DNA from: Moniliophthora roreri
Taxonomy: Eukaryota; Basidiomycota; Agaricomycetes; Agaricales; Marasmiaceae
DNA length: 64,000 bases
NCBI GenBank assembly: GCA_001466705.2
Contig: LATX02000020.1
Location: 21,968-85,967, forward strand
Direction: 5' to 3'
Under the pieces are notes generated by a model that was not told where the DNA came from, did not search any database, and saw nothing but the letters and a program-made list of their open reading frames with translations. Made by a program: the position numbers and the translations under genes. Numbering within the stretch: position 1 is the stretch's first letter; each line of letters opens with the position of its first letter. Below, in pieces: positions 24,733-36,815 of this stretch.

Positions 24733-26730
24733 CAAGATCAAGCTGATTGATTGCTAACCTCTCGAGGTTTAGGCATTACATAAAGGAAAGACTATGGTGC
24801 CTCCAAAGACAGAATGGCAACTTGAACAGGACATCACAGAGGCAGAAGAATGGTAGCATAGATTACAAACCCAATTGATATTGAACCCAGGTGGATGAGT
24901 GATCCCACCATTAACCAGAGCATCCCACAGGGAACTCCTGACCCTCTTGCAGTTGCCATTGCTAGAGAGTCATCCTCCAATCAAGACTGCTGAAAGACTA
25001 ACAGAAACAAAGAGAACCTTAACTCCATTATTCACCACAGTTGAATCAGAAGGGAAAGAATCCGAAGACAATACCTCTCAGCATATGTTGAAGAAGGAAG
25101 ACTTGGATATATCTACTACCTCATTACCATCAGCAGAGGAATAAGACCCCTTCAAAAAACTCCTCACAGCGCTCAAGAACAGTCCCAGACCGAAGAAGCA
25201 ACCCCAGATTGAAGAAATGGCTGAAGACAAGAAACCATCAGGAAGCAGACCAAAAGTGGAACCAGAGGTAGAGGAAACAAAGATAGGCACCATGGTACCC
25301 ATACAGATAGTAGCAGCTGAAAAAGAAGTGAAGGTGGCACTGCCTCAAGCATTTACAGGACAATGAAAGGAAGCCAAGAGGTTTCTCAGGGAAGTCCTCC
25401 TATATGTCACCCTCAACCCCAAAACCTTCACTAGTGACAGAACGAAGAAGCTCTTCTTGTTATCTTATATGACAGACAGGCCTGGGGAATTCTCGAAAAA
25501 CAAGAAGATGGACCTATTACTGGCAAATGATGCTGAAGCTGAAAAGGTCACTTGGGCTGAGTTTGTTGAGGACTTCAAGCTATCCTTCAAACCATTGGAC
25601 ACTACCTTAGAGGCCCAGATGAAGCTTAGAGACTTGAAGATGAAGGAGAGGATCAATGAATATATGTACCAATTCACCTATCTGGCTAAAAAAACAGGAT
25701 ATAATAATGCAGCATAAATCGAGGCGTTCAAATGAGGATTACCAAGAAGCCTCATGCTGAAAATCATGACCTGACCAGAAAGGAAGCCAGAAACTATAAA
25801 GGAATAGATAAACACAGCAATCCTGTTCAATGAAAGCTACAAACAGGCAATGGAATATGGAAAAAGATAGGACAAAGATAATAGAAGAAAGCTGCAGTGG
25901 ACCTTCCAGAAGAAAGAAGAAACAGCAGTAAAAAGGATTATGGAAGTTGACAGGAAGGAATACATGGCCAAAGGGCTTTGCTTCCAATGTGGAAGAAATG
26001 GCCACTGCATCAAAGATTGTCCAGATGGGGCTAAGAAAGAAGGGAAGAAGGAAGAGACTAGGAGGCTGACAAAGGAAGAAAGGTTCACAAAGATCTAGGC
26101 CTTAATAAATGAACAAACAGACGAAGAAAAGAATCAACTTTTGGACCTCATGGAACAAACAGGTTTTTGAAGCAGCAGAAAAGAACAACGTCTTTACTGC
26201 CCATAATTATTTCACACTTTGTACTAGCTAAAATCAATTGAAATTCTATGCACCTTCCTCTGCAATACAAAGTGAGAAATCAAATTGTTGAAACCCAAGT
26301 ATTACTAGACTCCAGAGCAGGAGGAAGATTCATCAGTCCAACGATGGCCAAGAAGTTGAGGAAGAAATGGGAAAAAATCCCAGAGCAGATTAAGGTATTC
26401 AATGTAAATGGAACTCTGAACAAAACCGCCTGAATATCGCATGCAGTCAAGGTCAAATTTCAGATACAAGGAAAAAGCTTCAAGGAGAACTTCTTGATCT
26501 CAGGGATTGGAGAAGAAGAAATGATCTTGGGACTCCATTGGTTGAGGTTTCACAACCCCAAGATCAATTTGGAAACAGGAGAAATGGAATTCCCTCCAAG
26601 AAGGAAGATCTAGATCAAACAATTTGTAGGGATACTGGACAGCACCCCCGAAGAAGTACTCATTGGAGCAAAAATAATGGCATCACAAGAGCTTGCACAC
26701 CAAAAGGAGGAAACAAAGAGAAGCATTGAT
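24733..26730 (+). pseudogene. Element B gag and protease region, disrupted
   Basis: Gag-like translation is clear from about 25,320 (ALPQAFTGQ, then LSYMTDRPGEFSKNKKMDLL, WAEFVEDFKLSFKPL, and MKLRDLKMKERINEYMYQFT at 25,617-25,676). A CCHC zinc knuckle CFQCGRNGHCIKDC lies near 25,980-26,025. A retropepsin segment follows at about 26,248-26,540: LLDSRAGGRFIS, where the active-site Gly is Arg (a G-to-A change), then EMILGLHWLRFHNPKINLE. In-frame TGA/TAG codons repeatedly sit where Trp is expected. Gag packages the element RNA and protease would mature it; this copy cannot. Confidence 0.8.
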
Positions 26731-26732
26731 GA

Positions 26733-27468
26733 CACTACATATAAGGTGTTCTTTTAACATGGTATTCTGATTAAGAAAGCACTTAATCTTCTTTCAAAGA
26801 GAATTCTTATAAAAACATATATAAATTCTAAATTTCAATTGTGTCCTCTCAACAAGAATATGCCTGGAGAACACTGAATTTTCAGCAGCAAAAGATATGG
26901 AATTTTCAAATTCTGAGAGTTAGTAGATAATACAATATATTAAAATAATTTCTATACTGGGAAAACATTAAATTTTCTCTGGTTGAAGATGCTTAGAAAA
27001 TGCTGATAAGATAAGATAAAAATACCACATTTTCTGTTGTGGGAAAGTCAGAGAAAACACTAGGAAAACACTAGGAAAATAGTAGGAAAATCATGTGAAA
27101 ACACTATATTTTAAAGCAGTTTTGAGATAGTTTTCATATAGTTTTCCTTTTGTATTTAACATGTTTCCTTTGATATAAAATTCAAAATCTTATATTTGTT
27201 TTCTCACTATTCTATAAGGCAGAAAATTGAGTATATCTGTAATTAGAAAATTAAAGGATAATTCTGTAATTTCATTATTATAAAATTATCAAAAAACATG
27301 GACTCTTCTGGAAATTAAAATCCAGAGTATGCTTGCTGTTTTCACTGTGTGATAATAACTTGAAACTAATAGAATTTTCTGAGTGTTGTCTGGAAGCAAA
27401 TATATAGCAGTATTCTGAGTGTATTTCCTTTGTATTAATAGCATAAAAAGAACACCTTGTACATAGTG
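26733..27468. mobile_element. CACTA-ended MITE D, copy 1
   Basis: 736 bp, termini CACTACATATAAGGTGTTCT...AGAACACCTTGTACATAGTG, inverted repeats of about 24 bases. It is flanked by the 3-bp duplication TGA (26,730-26,732; 27,469-27,471). It is very AT-rich and encodes nothing. The terminal CACTA and 3-bp target duplication are hallmarks of the CACTA (CMC) superfamily, so this is a non-autonomous member. It interrupts element B between protease and RT. A second copy in opposite orientation is at 60,350-61,080. Confidence 0.85.
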
Positions 27469-27471
27469 TGA

Positions 27472-30400
27472 ATTAATTCCATTGTATCTCCAAGAGTATC
27501 GAAGCCATTTTGAAAAAGGAAAATCCAAACATTTTCTTCTGTCCAGAATGTATGATCATGCAATTGAACTTAAACCAGATTTTGTCCCTCAAAACTGCAA
27601 GCTTTACCCACTAAGTCCTTAGATGAGAGCAGGACAAATTTCTAGAAGAAAACTTATGAAAAGGGTACATCAGGAAATCAAAGTCACCAATGGTGTCACC
27701 CTTCTTCTTTGTAGCAAAGCAGGAGAAAGGAGCTTTATGGCCAAATCAAGATTATTGGGAACTCAACAAAGGAACAATCAAGAACACCTACCCATTACCA
27801 CTTGTATCCAAGTTATTGGACAAGTTGAAGGGAGCAACAATCTTCAGTAAGCTAGACCTTCAAAACAGTTACAATAATGTTCAGATCAAAGATGGTAATC
27901 AATGGAAAGCTGCCTTCAAGACAAATAGGGGGCTTTTCATACCAACTGTGATGTTCTTTGGGCTTAGCAACTCACCAGCCACATTCCAAGCATTTATGAA
28001 CAATATACTTTCTGACTTCATTAATGAAGGATGGTCTGTTGTTTATATGGATGACATTCTTCTCTTCTCAAAGAACCCAGAGGACCATCGTGAACAGACT
28101 GAGAGGCTAATGCGAAGAATTCAGAAACACAATCTTTACCTAAAACTAGAGAAGTGCAAGTTCGATGTTACAGAAGTAGTCTTCTTGGGAATAGTTATCT
28201 GACTGGGCTATGTTGCCATGGATCCCATCAAGCTTGCAGGAATAGCCGATTGGGAAGCTCCCAGAACTGTCAAAAGTGTATAAAGCTTTTTAGAGTTTGG
28301 AAACTTCTATTGAAAATTCATTGGGAGGTACTCTCATATAGCCAAACCCCTCCACAACCTCACAAAGAAATTACAAAGATTTAAACAGACCCCAGAATGC
28401 CAAACATTATTTAAACTTCTGAAACAAAAATTGCTTTCAGGGCCAGTGTTAATAATGCCCAATACCAACAAACCATTTGTAATAGAAGCAGATGCATCTA
28501 AATAGGCAACCAGAGCAGTATTGCGACAACAGGGAATGGATGGGGAATGGAATCCATGTGGTTACCTGTTGAAGTCCTTATCTCCTATGGAACAAAACTA
28601 TGAAATCTATGACCAGGAACTATTGGCAATTGTATGAACATTGACCGAATGGCATCATTACTTAATGGAAGGGAAACACAAGGTTGTCATCCTTTCTGGT
28701 CACAAAAACCTTACGTACTTTCAAACAGCACAGAAACTCAACCAAAGGCAGGCCAGATAGAGCCTCTTCTTATTATAATTTGACCTTGTGCTAGTTCATG
28801 TGCCTGGAAAGAACATGACGCAGGCTGATGCCCTTTCAAGGAGAACAAATGAATGTGATGATGAAGAGAATGATAATGACAACATGGTTCTCCTACCAGA
28901 ACATCTATTTGTATGAGGAATAAACCTGGAGTTGGGAGAAGAGATCAGAGAATGATTGGGCCCAGACAACTTCCACAGGTCGGCCTTGGAAATGTTGTTA
29001 CACCAAGGCATGCTGCCAATCAAATCAGCATTGTCTGATTGAGAAATCAAAAATGATTTATTACTCTTCCAAGGACAGGTATATGTGCCGAACAATACTA
29101 AACTAAGAAGGTTGATCATACAAATGATCCATGAAGTACCAGGGGTCAGACATCCAGGACAATAGAATACATTAGAACAGGTACAATGGGACTTTTGGTG
29201 GCCCAGAATGGCTAAATTCATTGTAAGCTTTGTGGATGGATGTGTGCCTTGTCAGCAGATGAAGGTAAACACCCATCTGACCAGAACCCTGATTCAGCTG
29301 ATCAAACCAATGGAAAATTCGTTTCCATTCTAAGTTTGCACTATGAATCTGATTACTGACCTACCAGAGAGCAATGGATTCAATTGTATTTTTGTCGTGG
29401 TGGACCACTCCTCTACAAAGAGGGTAATTTTTACTCCATGCACAAAGACAATAGATGTGTTGGAAATTGCAGAGATATTAATTCAGCAACTATACAAAAG
29501 ATTCAGACTTTCTGACCACATCATTTTGGATCAAGACCCCAGATTCACTGCAGAAGTCTTCCAAGAAATGGGAAAACAATTATCTATAAAGCATTCCATG
29601 AGTACCACTTTCCACTTACAAATAGATGGAGAAACTGAGAGAGTCAACCAGAAAATTGAACTCTACCTTCAAATCTTCTGTGCAAAGGAACAAACCTGTT
29701 GGAAGGAATTCCTACCTCTTGCAGAATTTGCTCACAACAACAGGACTCATTCAATGCTTAAGAAGTCCCCATTCTTCATGATGATAGGTTACCACCCAAG
29801 AGCGCTCCCCACAATATTTACAAAAACAAACATTCCATCAGTGGAGGAAAGACTCTTGGAGTTAAAGAGAGTACAAGAAGAAACAACAATTCTGTTGGAG
29901 CTAGCAAGACAATAGATGATAAGAAGAGAAAAACAAAAACTGGACACCTTCGAAGTAGGTCAGAAGATGTGGCTTGAAGAAAAGAACCTGATTATTGGGT
30001 ATCCTTCCAAAAAGCTCACCCCGAAAAGAGAAGAACCCTTTTCAATATCCAAAGTAATGGGACTAGTAACATACAGGTTGGAGCTCCCACACCAATGGAA
30101 AATACATCTGGTGTTCCATGTGGCATTACTGTCCCCATACAAACAAACAGCAGCACATGGACCAAGTTTCACAGAACCTCCACCTGATCTCATTGAAGAA
30201 TTTGAAGAGTATGAAGTAGATGCCATTGTTGGACATAGGCCAAAGAAGCAGCCTAGAGAATTCCTGGTGTCCTATACAGGGTACAATTCTTCTCATAACT
30301 GATGGATCGAAACCGAGGGAATGGTCAACTGCTTGGATCTCTATAAGAATTATATAAAGCACCATTGGCTGAATCCTCAAGACCCCATTTCCACTCCATA
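27472..30400 (+). pseudogene. Element B pol (RT-RNaseH-INT-chromodomain), disrupted
   Basis: RT at 27,690-28,202 has MVSPFFFVAKQEKGAL, FFGLSNSPATFQ and the catalytic VVYMDDILLFSK. RNase H at about 28,390-28,860 has FVIEADASK, NYEIYDQELLAI and the connection [16 protein letters not shown]. The integrase zinc-binding region is at about 29,120-29,270 and the catalytic core at 29,343-29,915 with all three acidic residues visible (VVVDHSS, LDQDPRF, DGETERVNQ). The C-terminal GPF/Y-like part and chromodomain are at 29,916-30,400 (EYEVDAIVGHRPKKQPREFL, then WIETEGMVNCLDLY). Individual domains are open over 100-190 codons but are separated by stops and frameshifts, so the polyprotein is broken. Confidence 0.9.
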
Positions 30401-31757
30401 ACATATCTACCAATGTGTCTGCTTCCACTTCTGGTTCTGGTTCTTCTGCTAGTCACCAAGCACAAGGACTCCCAAGCCCTACTCTGACTGAAGCTGGAGA
30501 AGGAAGGTATGGTGAGAATATCACCTATCACCATGGCCTTCATCCAAACCCCTATCAATTCCTCCACCTCTTCAACTCCTAGCAGTATGACCAACAGATC
30601 TGAAATGCAGCTAATTCCAACAACCAACTGGAACCCACTGTCAAAAGCCTCTTTTTTCTACAGGCCCAACACCACCTACTTGAAAAGGTCACTAAGAGTT
30701 GCAACCTTGAAATCACTAATCAGGTTCTCTTTGTGTGCAACTATGGAATAGGTCTGGAAGGGCCTGTTATGGTACCGTCTACATTCCCATATCACCCACA
30801 CCTATCCATGCCCCCTCCCACAGATCCCTGAGCAGCTTCCAAATATCCTGACCCAAATACTCTCAGTCTTCTTGACAGACTCAGACAATGAATGGATGGG
30901 AATGGATACCCCCGACCTTCCCTTCAGGAATGAATCACCTTCCCCCCTGCTTCATCCACCAAATCTGCTTCTGACTATGCCCTCCTTTATTCTGAACCCA
31001 CTCCTGATCCTGACATTAAACCAAAAATCAAACATGCTCTTCAAAGGGTCCCCACTCCCGACACCCTCGTTGTTGATGCCAGCCATCTGGTTCAATCTGC
31101 AGGTTGAGGAAGGTGTGGCAGCCAGAGAAGGAGAGGAGGAAGAAGAGAACAAGCCCCCTCAATCCCCACACCTATTTATGCTTGAACTACCTGCTGACCA
31201 CTGACCGAGCAACAGATCGCCACTGCCAATTCCAGTAGAGACATGGATGGACTGCACCTCTGCCTTGTGTGTAAACTGGACTGCTATCTCCTCTGAAACT
31301 GGTTGAGCTACTTTTGTAGGCAATGCCTCCACTATGTGCCTGGACATATCACTGCTGGGTGCACTGTCCGCCAATAGTCTTCAAGACTTTTGCATGAAAG
31401 GGTTGGTCTGGATAGTGGCACTCTGTCAGACTATAACAATTATAATGATGACAGATACGACAATCATGATGGAGAATGATGATCAGACATTCATTATTGA
31501 TACAGATCAAGAGCAGAGGGAATTTATATTTATGGGGGTAGATCTGAAAAAGGTTAGACTAACTAACGTCAAGAAAGGGGTTGCGGAGAGGATGATGGAG
31601 GGATGGCAACCAGGAGTATCACAGAGGGAGGTAACAACAGAGGAGGAGATGCTGGAGTGGGCTCCCGAAGAGTCGCAGGAGTACAATAGTGAGTTGTACA
31701 GTGATGGAGAGTCTTAGAATGTCTAGAGCTGGAATCTAGACCTTAACAGAGGGGTAA
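30401..31757 (+). pseudogene. Extra 3' coding-like region of element B
   Basis: Between the chromodomain and the 3' LTR lies about 1.3 kb with protein-like but broken frames. One segment near 31,246-31,365 reads CLVCKLDC, an in-frame stop, then FCRQCLHYVPGHITAGC: a run of C-x2-C pairs ending in P-G-H-x5-C that resembles a zinc-binding module. Downstream, 31,334-31,717 is open for 127 codons, rich in acidic residues. Standard chromoviruses end shortly after the chromodomain. Function is unknown; it could be an accessory ORF or captured sequence. Confidence 0.45.
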
Positions 31758-32179
31758 TGTTATGTTCCTCCATCTTTTCCTATGCTTCTCTTTCCCCTCA
31801 GACCTATTACATCTTCCCAGTCCCCTTTTTCATTCTACACCATATGCTTCCCCCTCTATCAGACAAATACACTATCCCCGCTTCCTTCTCTATCTCATTG
31901 TACTTCTTATATGCCAATGTTTTTGCTATTTATTAACAATTACTGACTCCTTCGCTATATATCGATATAGTAATTACAAGATTGGTTGTACTTATTTAAG
32001 CACTCAAGCAGAGACAGGAACTCTAGCTTGACCTAGTTAATTATAACTTGTGTTTAAAGCAACAATGAAGGACCTCTGAACTTCAACAACAGTTGAACAA
32101 ACTCAAACTTGAACTTGAAGCTATCTTGACTTGTCTTTTGTCAAGTTAGTGGTAACGTTGCTGCATAAGTAACATAATA
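31758..32179 (+). repeat. 3' LTR of element B
   Basis: 422 bp, starts TGTTATGTTCC and ends AAGTAACATAATA (the expected terminal CA is now TA). It is followed directly by the target duplication TTCAG. Confidence 0.9.
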
Positions 32180-32184
32180 TTCAG

Positions 32185-32853
32185 AGCTGCATTCAAGGCT
32201 TTCAAGGCAGACCAGTAATTGGAGAACAGCATTTGATCCTGCTTTATGGAATCCAAACGAGCACCAGCCTCGTCATCCCAGTCAATGCCAATAACAGCCT
32301 CTTTAAGTGAAGTAAGAAAAGAGGGGTCAGTCACAGACCACTCCTTTGCCACAAGCTTGTCCCGGATGGCTATTAGCATGTTGGATAAACATGTGCTCTG
32401 AAATATTGAGAGAAATGCCAACTTGCATTCATAATGGTCTTCAATTTGTTTGTGTTTAAGGTAAGACTCAACAAGAATGGCAGCATGTCCAAATGTTTCA
32501 AGAGAGATATAACCAGCGTTGACTGTTGGGAGCTTGTTGTAGCCATTGTCCACAAAGTCAGATTGAGGGGCCATGAAAATGTCTATAGATGAGTCAGAGG
32601 ATGAAGAATCTGAGGAGTAGTCATGTGAACCTGGCTCAGAGGGAGCAGCAACAGGTTTGTGAGAGGGGTGTGAAGGGACAATAGGCAGGTCTTCATCCAC
32701 TGTTGAGAGCACATCACTATTGGAGTCCAACTGTACACACAATGAGGAGTGAGTGACAATTCTTTTATTAATAGCAGAAGTAGGCTTCATTGCACAAGAC
32801 GACTTGGGTTTCAAAGTAGATGACATGGATGCCATGATGATCTGTTGAAACAT
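32185..32853 (-). pseudogene. Element A gag, N-terminal part
   Basis: A minus-strand open frame, best starts at MFQQ (32,853) or MASMSS (32,835), runs uninterrupted for about 220 codons until it hits element B. It is rich in Ser and Asp in the first third (YSSDSSSSDSSIDIFM), then helical (FLTSLKEAVIGIDW, YWSALKALNAAL), as expected of a capsid polyprotein. It joins the segment 22,556-21,729 when B is removed. The frame is the best preserved part of element A. Confidence 0.7.
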
Positions 32854-33223
32854 CTCAGAGATCAGGAAGAACTGGGAAAACAGGAGAACAGAGAGTATGC
32901 TATTGCAGTAGCACATGAGACAGGATGTGGGCACTTAATAAGTGGCCCAAGGATTGGTCAAGGACCAGGCAAGAACATGAAAGGCGGGAAAATCCTATGT
33001 ATATGCAGAAGCAAGACCATGCCCACTAAGGAAAGAGCCTGCCAAGGGAAGCAAACTTCAAATTTTCATAAAACTCACCTAGGTGAGATCAGGGCAGAGG
33101 AGAAAGGAGATGCCTAACAGGGCCAAGAATGGCTGGATGGAGGAAAAATGGACTAAAAGAGTGGGAAACTTACATACATATAAGCAGGGCAGGGGAAAAC
33201 AATACAAATGACAGAAAAAAAAG

Positions 33224-33392
33224 CATAAAGAGGTGCACACTCAAGATCTAAGGAACATAGTGTTGGATTGGAAATATGACTAGCTAGCATACAAGATGAA
33301 TGTAAGAGAAGAAGAAGGAAGATAATGTATGTAAATAGTAGAATCTATATATGAGGTGAATGGGGCATGGGAAGCTAACTGTCACAGTTACA
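33224..33392 (-). repeat. 5' LTR of element A
   Basis: 169 bp partner of 15,786-15,954. The inner terminal dinucleotide has changed from TG to CA on the plus strand. The right end is followed by the target duplication ATTTC. Confidence 0.9.
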
Positions 33393-33397
33393 ATTTC

Positions 33398-34564
33398 TTA
33401 CAAATCCCAGATGGCAATGTTGACTATTGATTTCCAGACTCTCAATGACATGGACTACTGCTTCTCATCCATCATACACCAATGTATCAAGGCCTGTTAC
33501 ATGAAGTTCTCATCAAATGGAATGATGTACATAACATGTCCATTGCATCATCAATGCCTGACTTGTTTACAGGTTGTCAACTCATCTAAATGCTATGGCC
33601 TTTGAAGAACAAGAAACATTGTGCATGGAAGATCCAGAGGCAAAAGCATTTTTGATTGTTGCACAGTTTGCCTGACAAGCAGCATACCAGTTCTTACAGC
33701 AGCAGGGGTTACTGTTGCCCAACACAGAAACCAGAAGCATTGTATGCAATGTTTTACAACATATCTATACCAATACAGAGGTTGCTCAATGGTCCAAGAT
33801 AGGAATAGTATTGTCATTCAGAATTTTAGAGCTAAAACCTTAGTGTTAGGTCTGAGTCAAACTTCAACTATGTTACTTGGCCTGACAGAATATTGGTTCA
33901 AATCACAATCTGTTTCAGCTGTCCTTATCACCCCAAAACCCCATATGAGTACATGGAAGAAGCAGAGTTAGATCAATATAAGATTGGTTTTCATCAGGAG
34001 CTGTGAAGCAAAAGTAGATGGACCAGTCCTTGAATGTCCTTCTCTCTTCTTTTCTCTCTTTTTATTTTGTTTTTTCTTTTCATCCAAGTTACCATATATT
34101 CATTATGTGTTCAGTTGCAAGTATGAATCAAATAAACAATTGCAGGTTGCATACTACATGGTGGTTAAGTTTGGCATGGGTTTAAAGGTGTCTTTACAGC
34201 AATAATAATCTATTCTAGGTTTCACCAGACAGGAGGCTCATTTCCAAAAATATGAATCAATTTAAAATTAAAATTGTACAACCAGGAGACAGTCTGACCC
34301 AATTCTTTTGACTGATCCAGCACAGGAGGCTTTCACAAACTCCATAAACTGTCAATTTCCTTAAATTTGTCACTGAGCTGGTCTGAAGCAAGAGAAGAAG
34401 GGTCTGCTTTATGGTTCCAATCTGAATGAACTTCAAATCCAACCTTTGAATCTCTAGCACTTTCTGGGACTTCCATAGCAATTGAAGTAAACTTACTGCA
34501 GTAAAGTCATTGATAACCATTGACAAAGCAAATAACTGACATTTTGAATGGTGTAGAAACCTCA
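33398..34564. other. CpG-depleted, no gene seen
   Basis: Two overlapping open frames of 74-116 codons on opposite strands near 33,600-33,970 have no recognisable motif. Nothing else is supportable. Confidence 0.35.
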
Positions 34565-35002
34565 TGTTACATCACCTGTTCAGCAATGCATCAACCTCAA
34601 TACCTAGTGATGTTCAGTGTTAAGTTAAAGATCAAGTTTGAGTGTGCTCAGAGGCTTTTCTGAGGTTCAGAGTTCCTTCAGTTGTTGCAAGACACAAGTG
34701 ATAGATTAACTAGGTCAAGCTGGAGAGCTAAGACCATAGTATGAGTGCTTAAATAGATACATCCAATGTCTACATAAATATGTTCATGTAAGGAGTAGAA
34801 TTGGTTAAATATAAGTAATCTCCAGCACTACCAGGATATACTGACAAAGTAGTATTACAAGCATGAGAAAGAGAAGGGGACTGGGAAGGTGTATGTGTCC
34901 ATATGAGAGAGAAGCATAGAAGAGACAAAGAAGGGGACAGGGAAAGTGTAACAGGTCCAAGGAAGAGAGAAGCATAGGTACATAAAGGGGGAATTTGTAA
35001 CA
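34565..35002 (-). repeat. Solo LTR of element-B family
   Basis: 438 bp, ends TGTTACATCACC...AATTTGTAACA, flanked by CCTCA and CATCA (four of five bases match). Internal words 'taactaggtcaagct' and 'gtgcttaaat' are shared with the element-B LTR on the minus strand. The U3 part contains an internal duplication of about 65 bp (AGAAGGGGACTGGGAA... and AGAAGGGGACAGGGAA...). Confidence 0.7.
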
Positions 35003-36164
35003 CATCAAGTGAGGCACAATTATGCTGTTGAGCCAGTTCCACATCATTACACAAGTATCAATGTTGTCTGTCATTAACTTTCAAAGAAAGCAACCCTCTC
35101 AAGCACTGTCAGATGTGGGCAGTGACCAGTGGGTGACCAAAAGCAAGGTTGTGCTGAAAGCCTAGTGACAAATGTTCAATGCTTCCAAATCATCTCACTT
35201 TTCCAGAGGGAGCATTGCAAGGTGTGCCCATGCAAGAATTATGGGGCTTCATCATTGCCTTGCAGTGTTGCTTGATGTTGTTTAATGGTGCATTGCCTCT
35301 CCCAGACAAAAGGTTGGCCATTACAAACAGTTTGTCAAGGGTTGGTTTCCAAAAGAACAGGATACTTACCCTGTGGGTATCCATAAATGCTGACAGCTAT
35401 GACAAGTTTTGAAATCACCAAGTCAGAAGAAAGCAATGCAAAAGTGAGACAAGTGAGATGAAACAAGAAACAAGTTCCTGAACAGCAAAAGAAAAGGTCC
35501 CAAGGCAATGCATGTGCAATCACATGATTTGTCACATGATCCACATTGCTGTGCATATCAAGGGGAAATTTTCAGCCTGTCATAAACCCTCTACTTAGCA
35601 GTGGCAGGAATTTTTTGGATTATTGCTCTTGTTCTCACACCTCTCAAGTTAATTGGGCTGCAATACTTATTTTTTTTTTTCATTGCTTACTAGGTATGTC
35701 TACAAAGCAGAACTTGAAGTAGAACTCATTGACACTGTTTTGGCTTGATGTGACAATGTCTCAAGAGTCAATGGCAGCATCACTCCCTAGACCTGTTTCA
35801 GTTAGCTGGCTACCTTCAGAATTGCTCTCAAACATCTTCTCCAGCATCACCCTTGATCCAGATCAATATTATATCCAATCTCATGGGATTTACACCCAGA
35901 ACCAAATTCTTGCCAAGACTGCAACACTCACTCCATATCCACTGCATAATGACTTCTCTTCAACCCATCCAAGCAGAAGTGCTGAAAGGGGCAACTGGGG
36001 AAGAGAAAGTGAACACTATGAGGAATATGAACAAATTCCATCCAAATCCTCCACAATAATCCTTTACCTGGACATTGCACAGAGGTGATCTGGGCTACAT
36101 GGAGAGAGGTTGCTAATGTGCTGTAGTGGACAAAAAGATAGGATTATTGCATGATTCATATACA
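35003..36164. other. CpG-depleted, no gene seen
   Basis: Open frames up to 119 codons (35,729-36,088) lack recognisable motifs. A T-run occurs near 35,672. Confidence 0.35.
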
Positions 36165-36310
36165 GGCCACAACAAATTGGATGCAAGTCACTAGAGGACA
36201 TGTCCATGGGCTCTTCCAAGGCCAGATGGAGGCCAGATGGAGGCAAGGTACATCTCATAGTTGAATACTTTTCAATGATACTTCAATACAAGTTGATTTA
36301 ATCTGCATAC
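36165..36310 (+). repeat. Direct repeat, copy 1
   Basis: Starts GGCCACAACAAATTGGATGC and continues with AGAGGACATGTCC. It aligns imperfectly with 36,681-36,815 and, at its core, with inverted sequence at 38,210-38,240. Confidence 0.5.
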
Positions 36311-36680
36311 CTATCAAGGATGTTCTGCTCTCAATATCCCTTGTTATCATCATTGACAATGATAAATGATGTCCAATGTGGGCCTATATAATTTATAGTA
36401 ATGGATGAAAGTAACATTACTTACTATTACTGACATAAATTACTGTAACTTACAGTGGTTCTGAGGGGGTTTGGTTATGTCAAAGACATACCTTTGAGCA
36501 GAACCATCTTGTCATTATTGTCCAAGAGGAGGAATGTCCATGCTCATTGTCTGATCAGATCAATGCATTACCATCTTGTCAGGACTTGCCAGACTTTCAC
36601 CTTTCTTCATGTTTGTCCTCTAGAATATATGGGTTTTGTTCTCAATAACTCTTTAAGACACCCTGCTACACCTTCCTGGG

Positions 36681-36815
36681 GGCCACAACAAATTGGATGC
36701 AAGTCTTTGGAGGACATGTCTTTGGGTTCCTCTGAGGCAATGTTGAGTACATCCTGTAGTTCAATAACATCCCAATACAATTTGATTCAGTCTGCGTACC
36801 TATTAAGTATGCTCC
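36681..36815 (+). repeat. Direct repeat, copy 2
   Basis: Second copy of the unit at 36,165, with GGAGGACATGTC in place of AGAGGACATGTCC and later 'tagttcaataacatcccaat'. The pair may be ends of an eroded element. Confidence 0.5.

Larger units (their letters stand above)
22557..32179 (+). mobile_element. Element B: Ty3/gypsy chromovirus inserted in gag of A
   Basis: Two 422-bp LTRs (22,557-22,974 plus 24,729-24,732, and 31,758-32,179) are flanked by target duplication TTCAG (22,552-22,556; 32,180-32,184). The order is 5' LTR, gag with CCHC knuckle, protease, RT, RNase H, integrase, chromodomain, an extra 3' coding-like region, PPT (AGAGGGG), 3' LTR. Two later insertions lie inside it: C2 splits the very end of the 5' LTR, and the CACTA MITE D1 splits protease from RT. 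Net length is about 7.1 kb, long for a chromovirus because of the 3' extension. Confidence 0.92.
15786..33392 (-). mobile_element. Element A: Ty3/gypsy chromovirus, host of nested insertions
   Basis: It is bounded by 169-bp LTRs and a perfect target duplication ATTTC (15,781-15,785 and 33,393-33,397). Read on the minus strand, the order is 5' LTR, gag, protease, RT, RNase H, integrase, chromodomain, polypurine tract (GGGGGAGAG, about 15,955-15,970), 3' LTR. The span of 17.6 kb shrinks to about 6.2 kb once B (22,557-32,179) and C1 (19,974-21,728) are removed, a normal length for the family. All coding parts carry stops or frameshifts, so it is non-autonomous today. It belongs to the chromodomain-bearing clade common in fungi. 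Confidence 0.9.
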
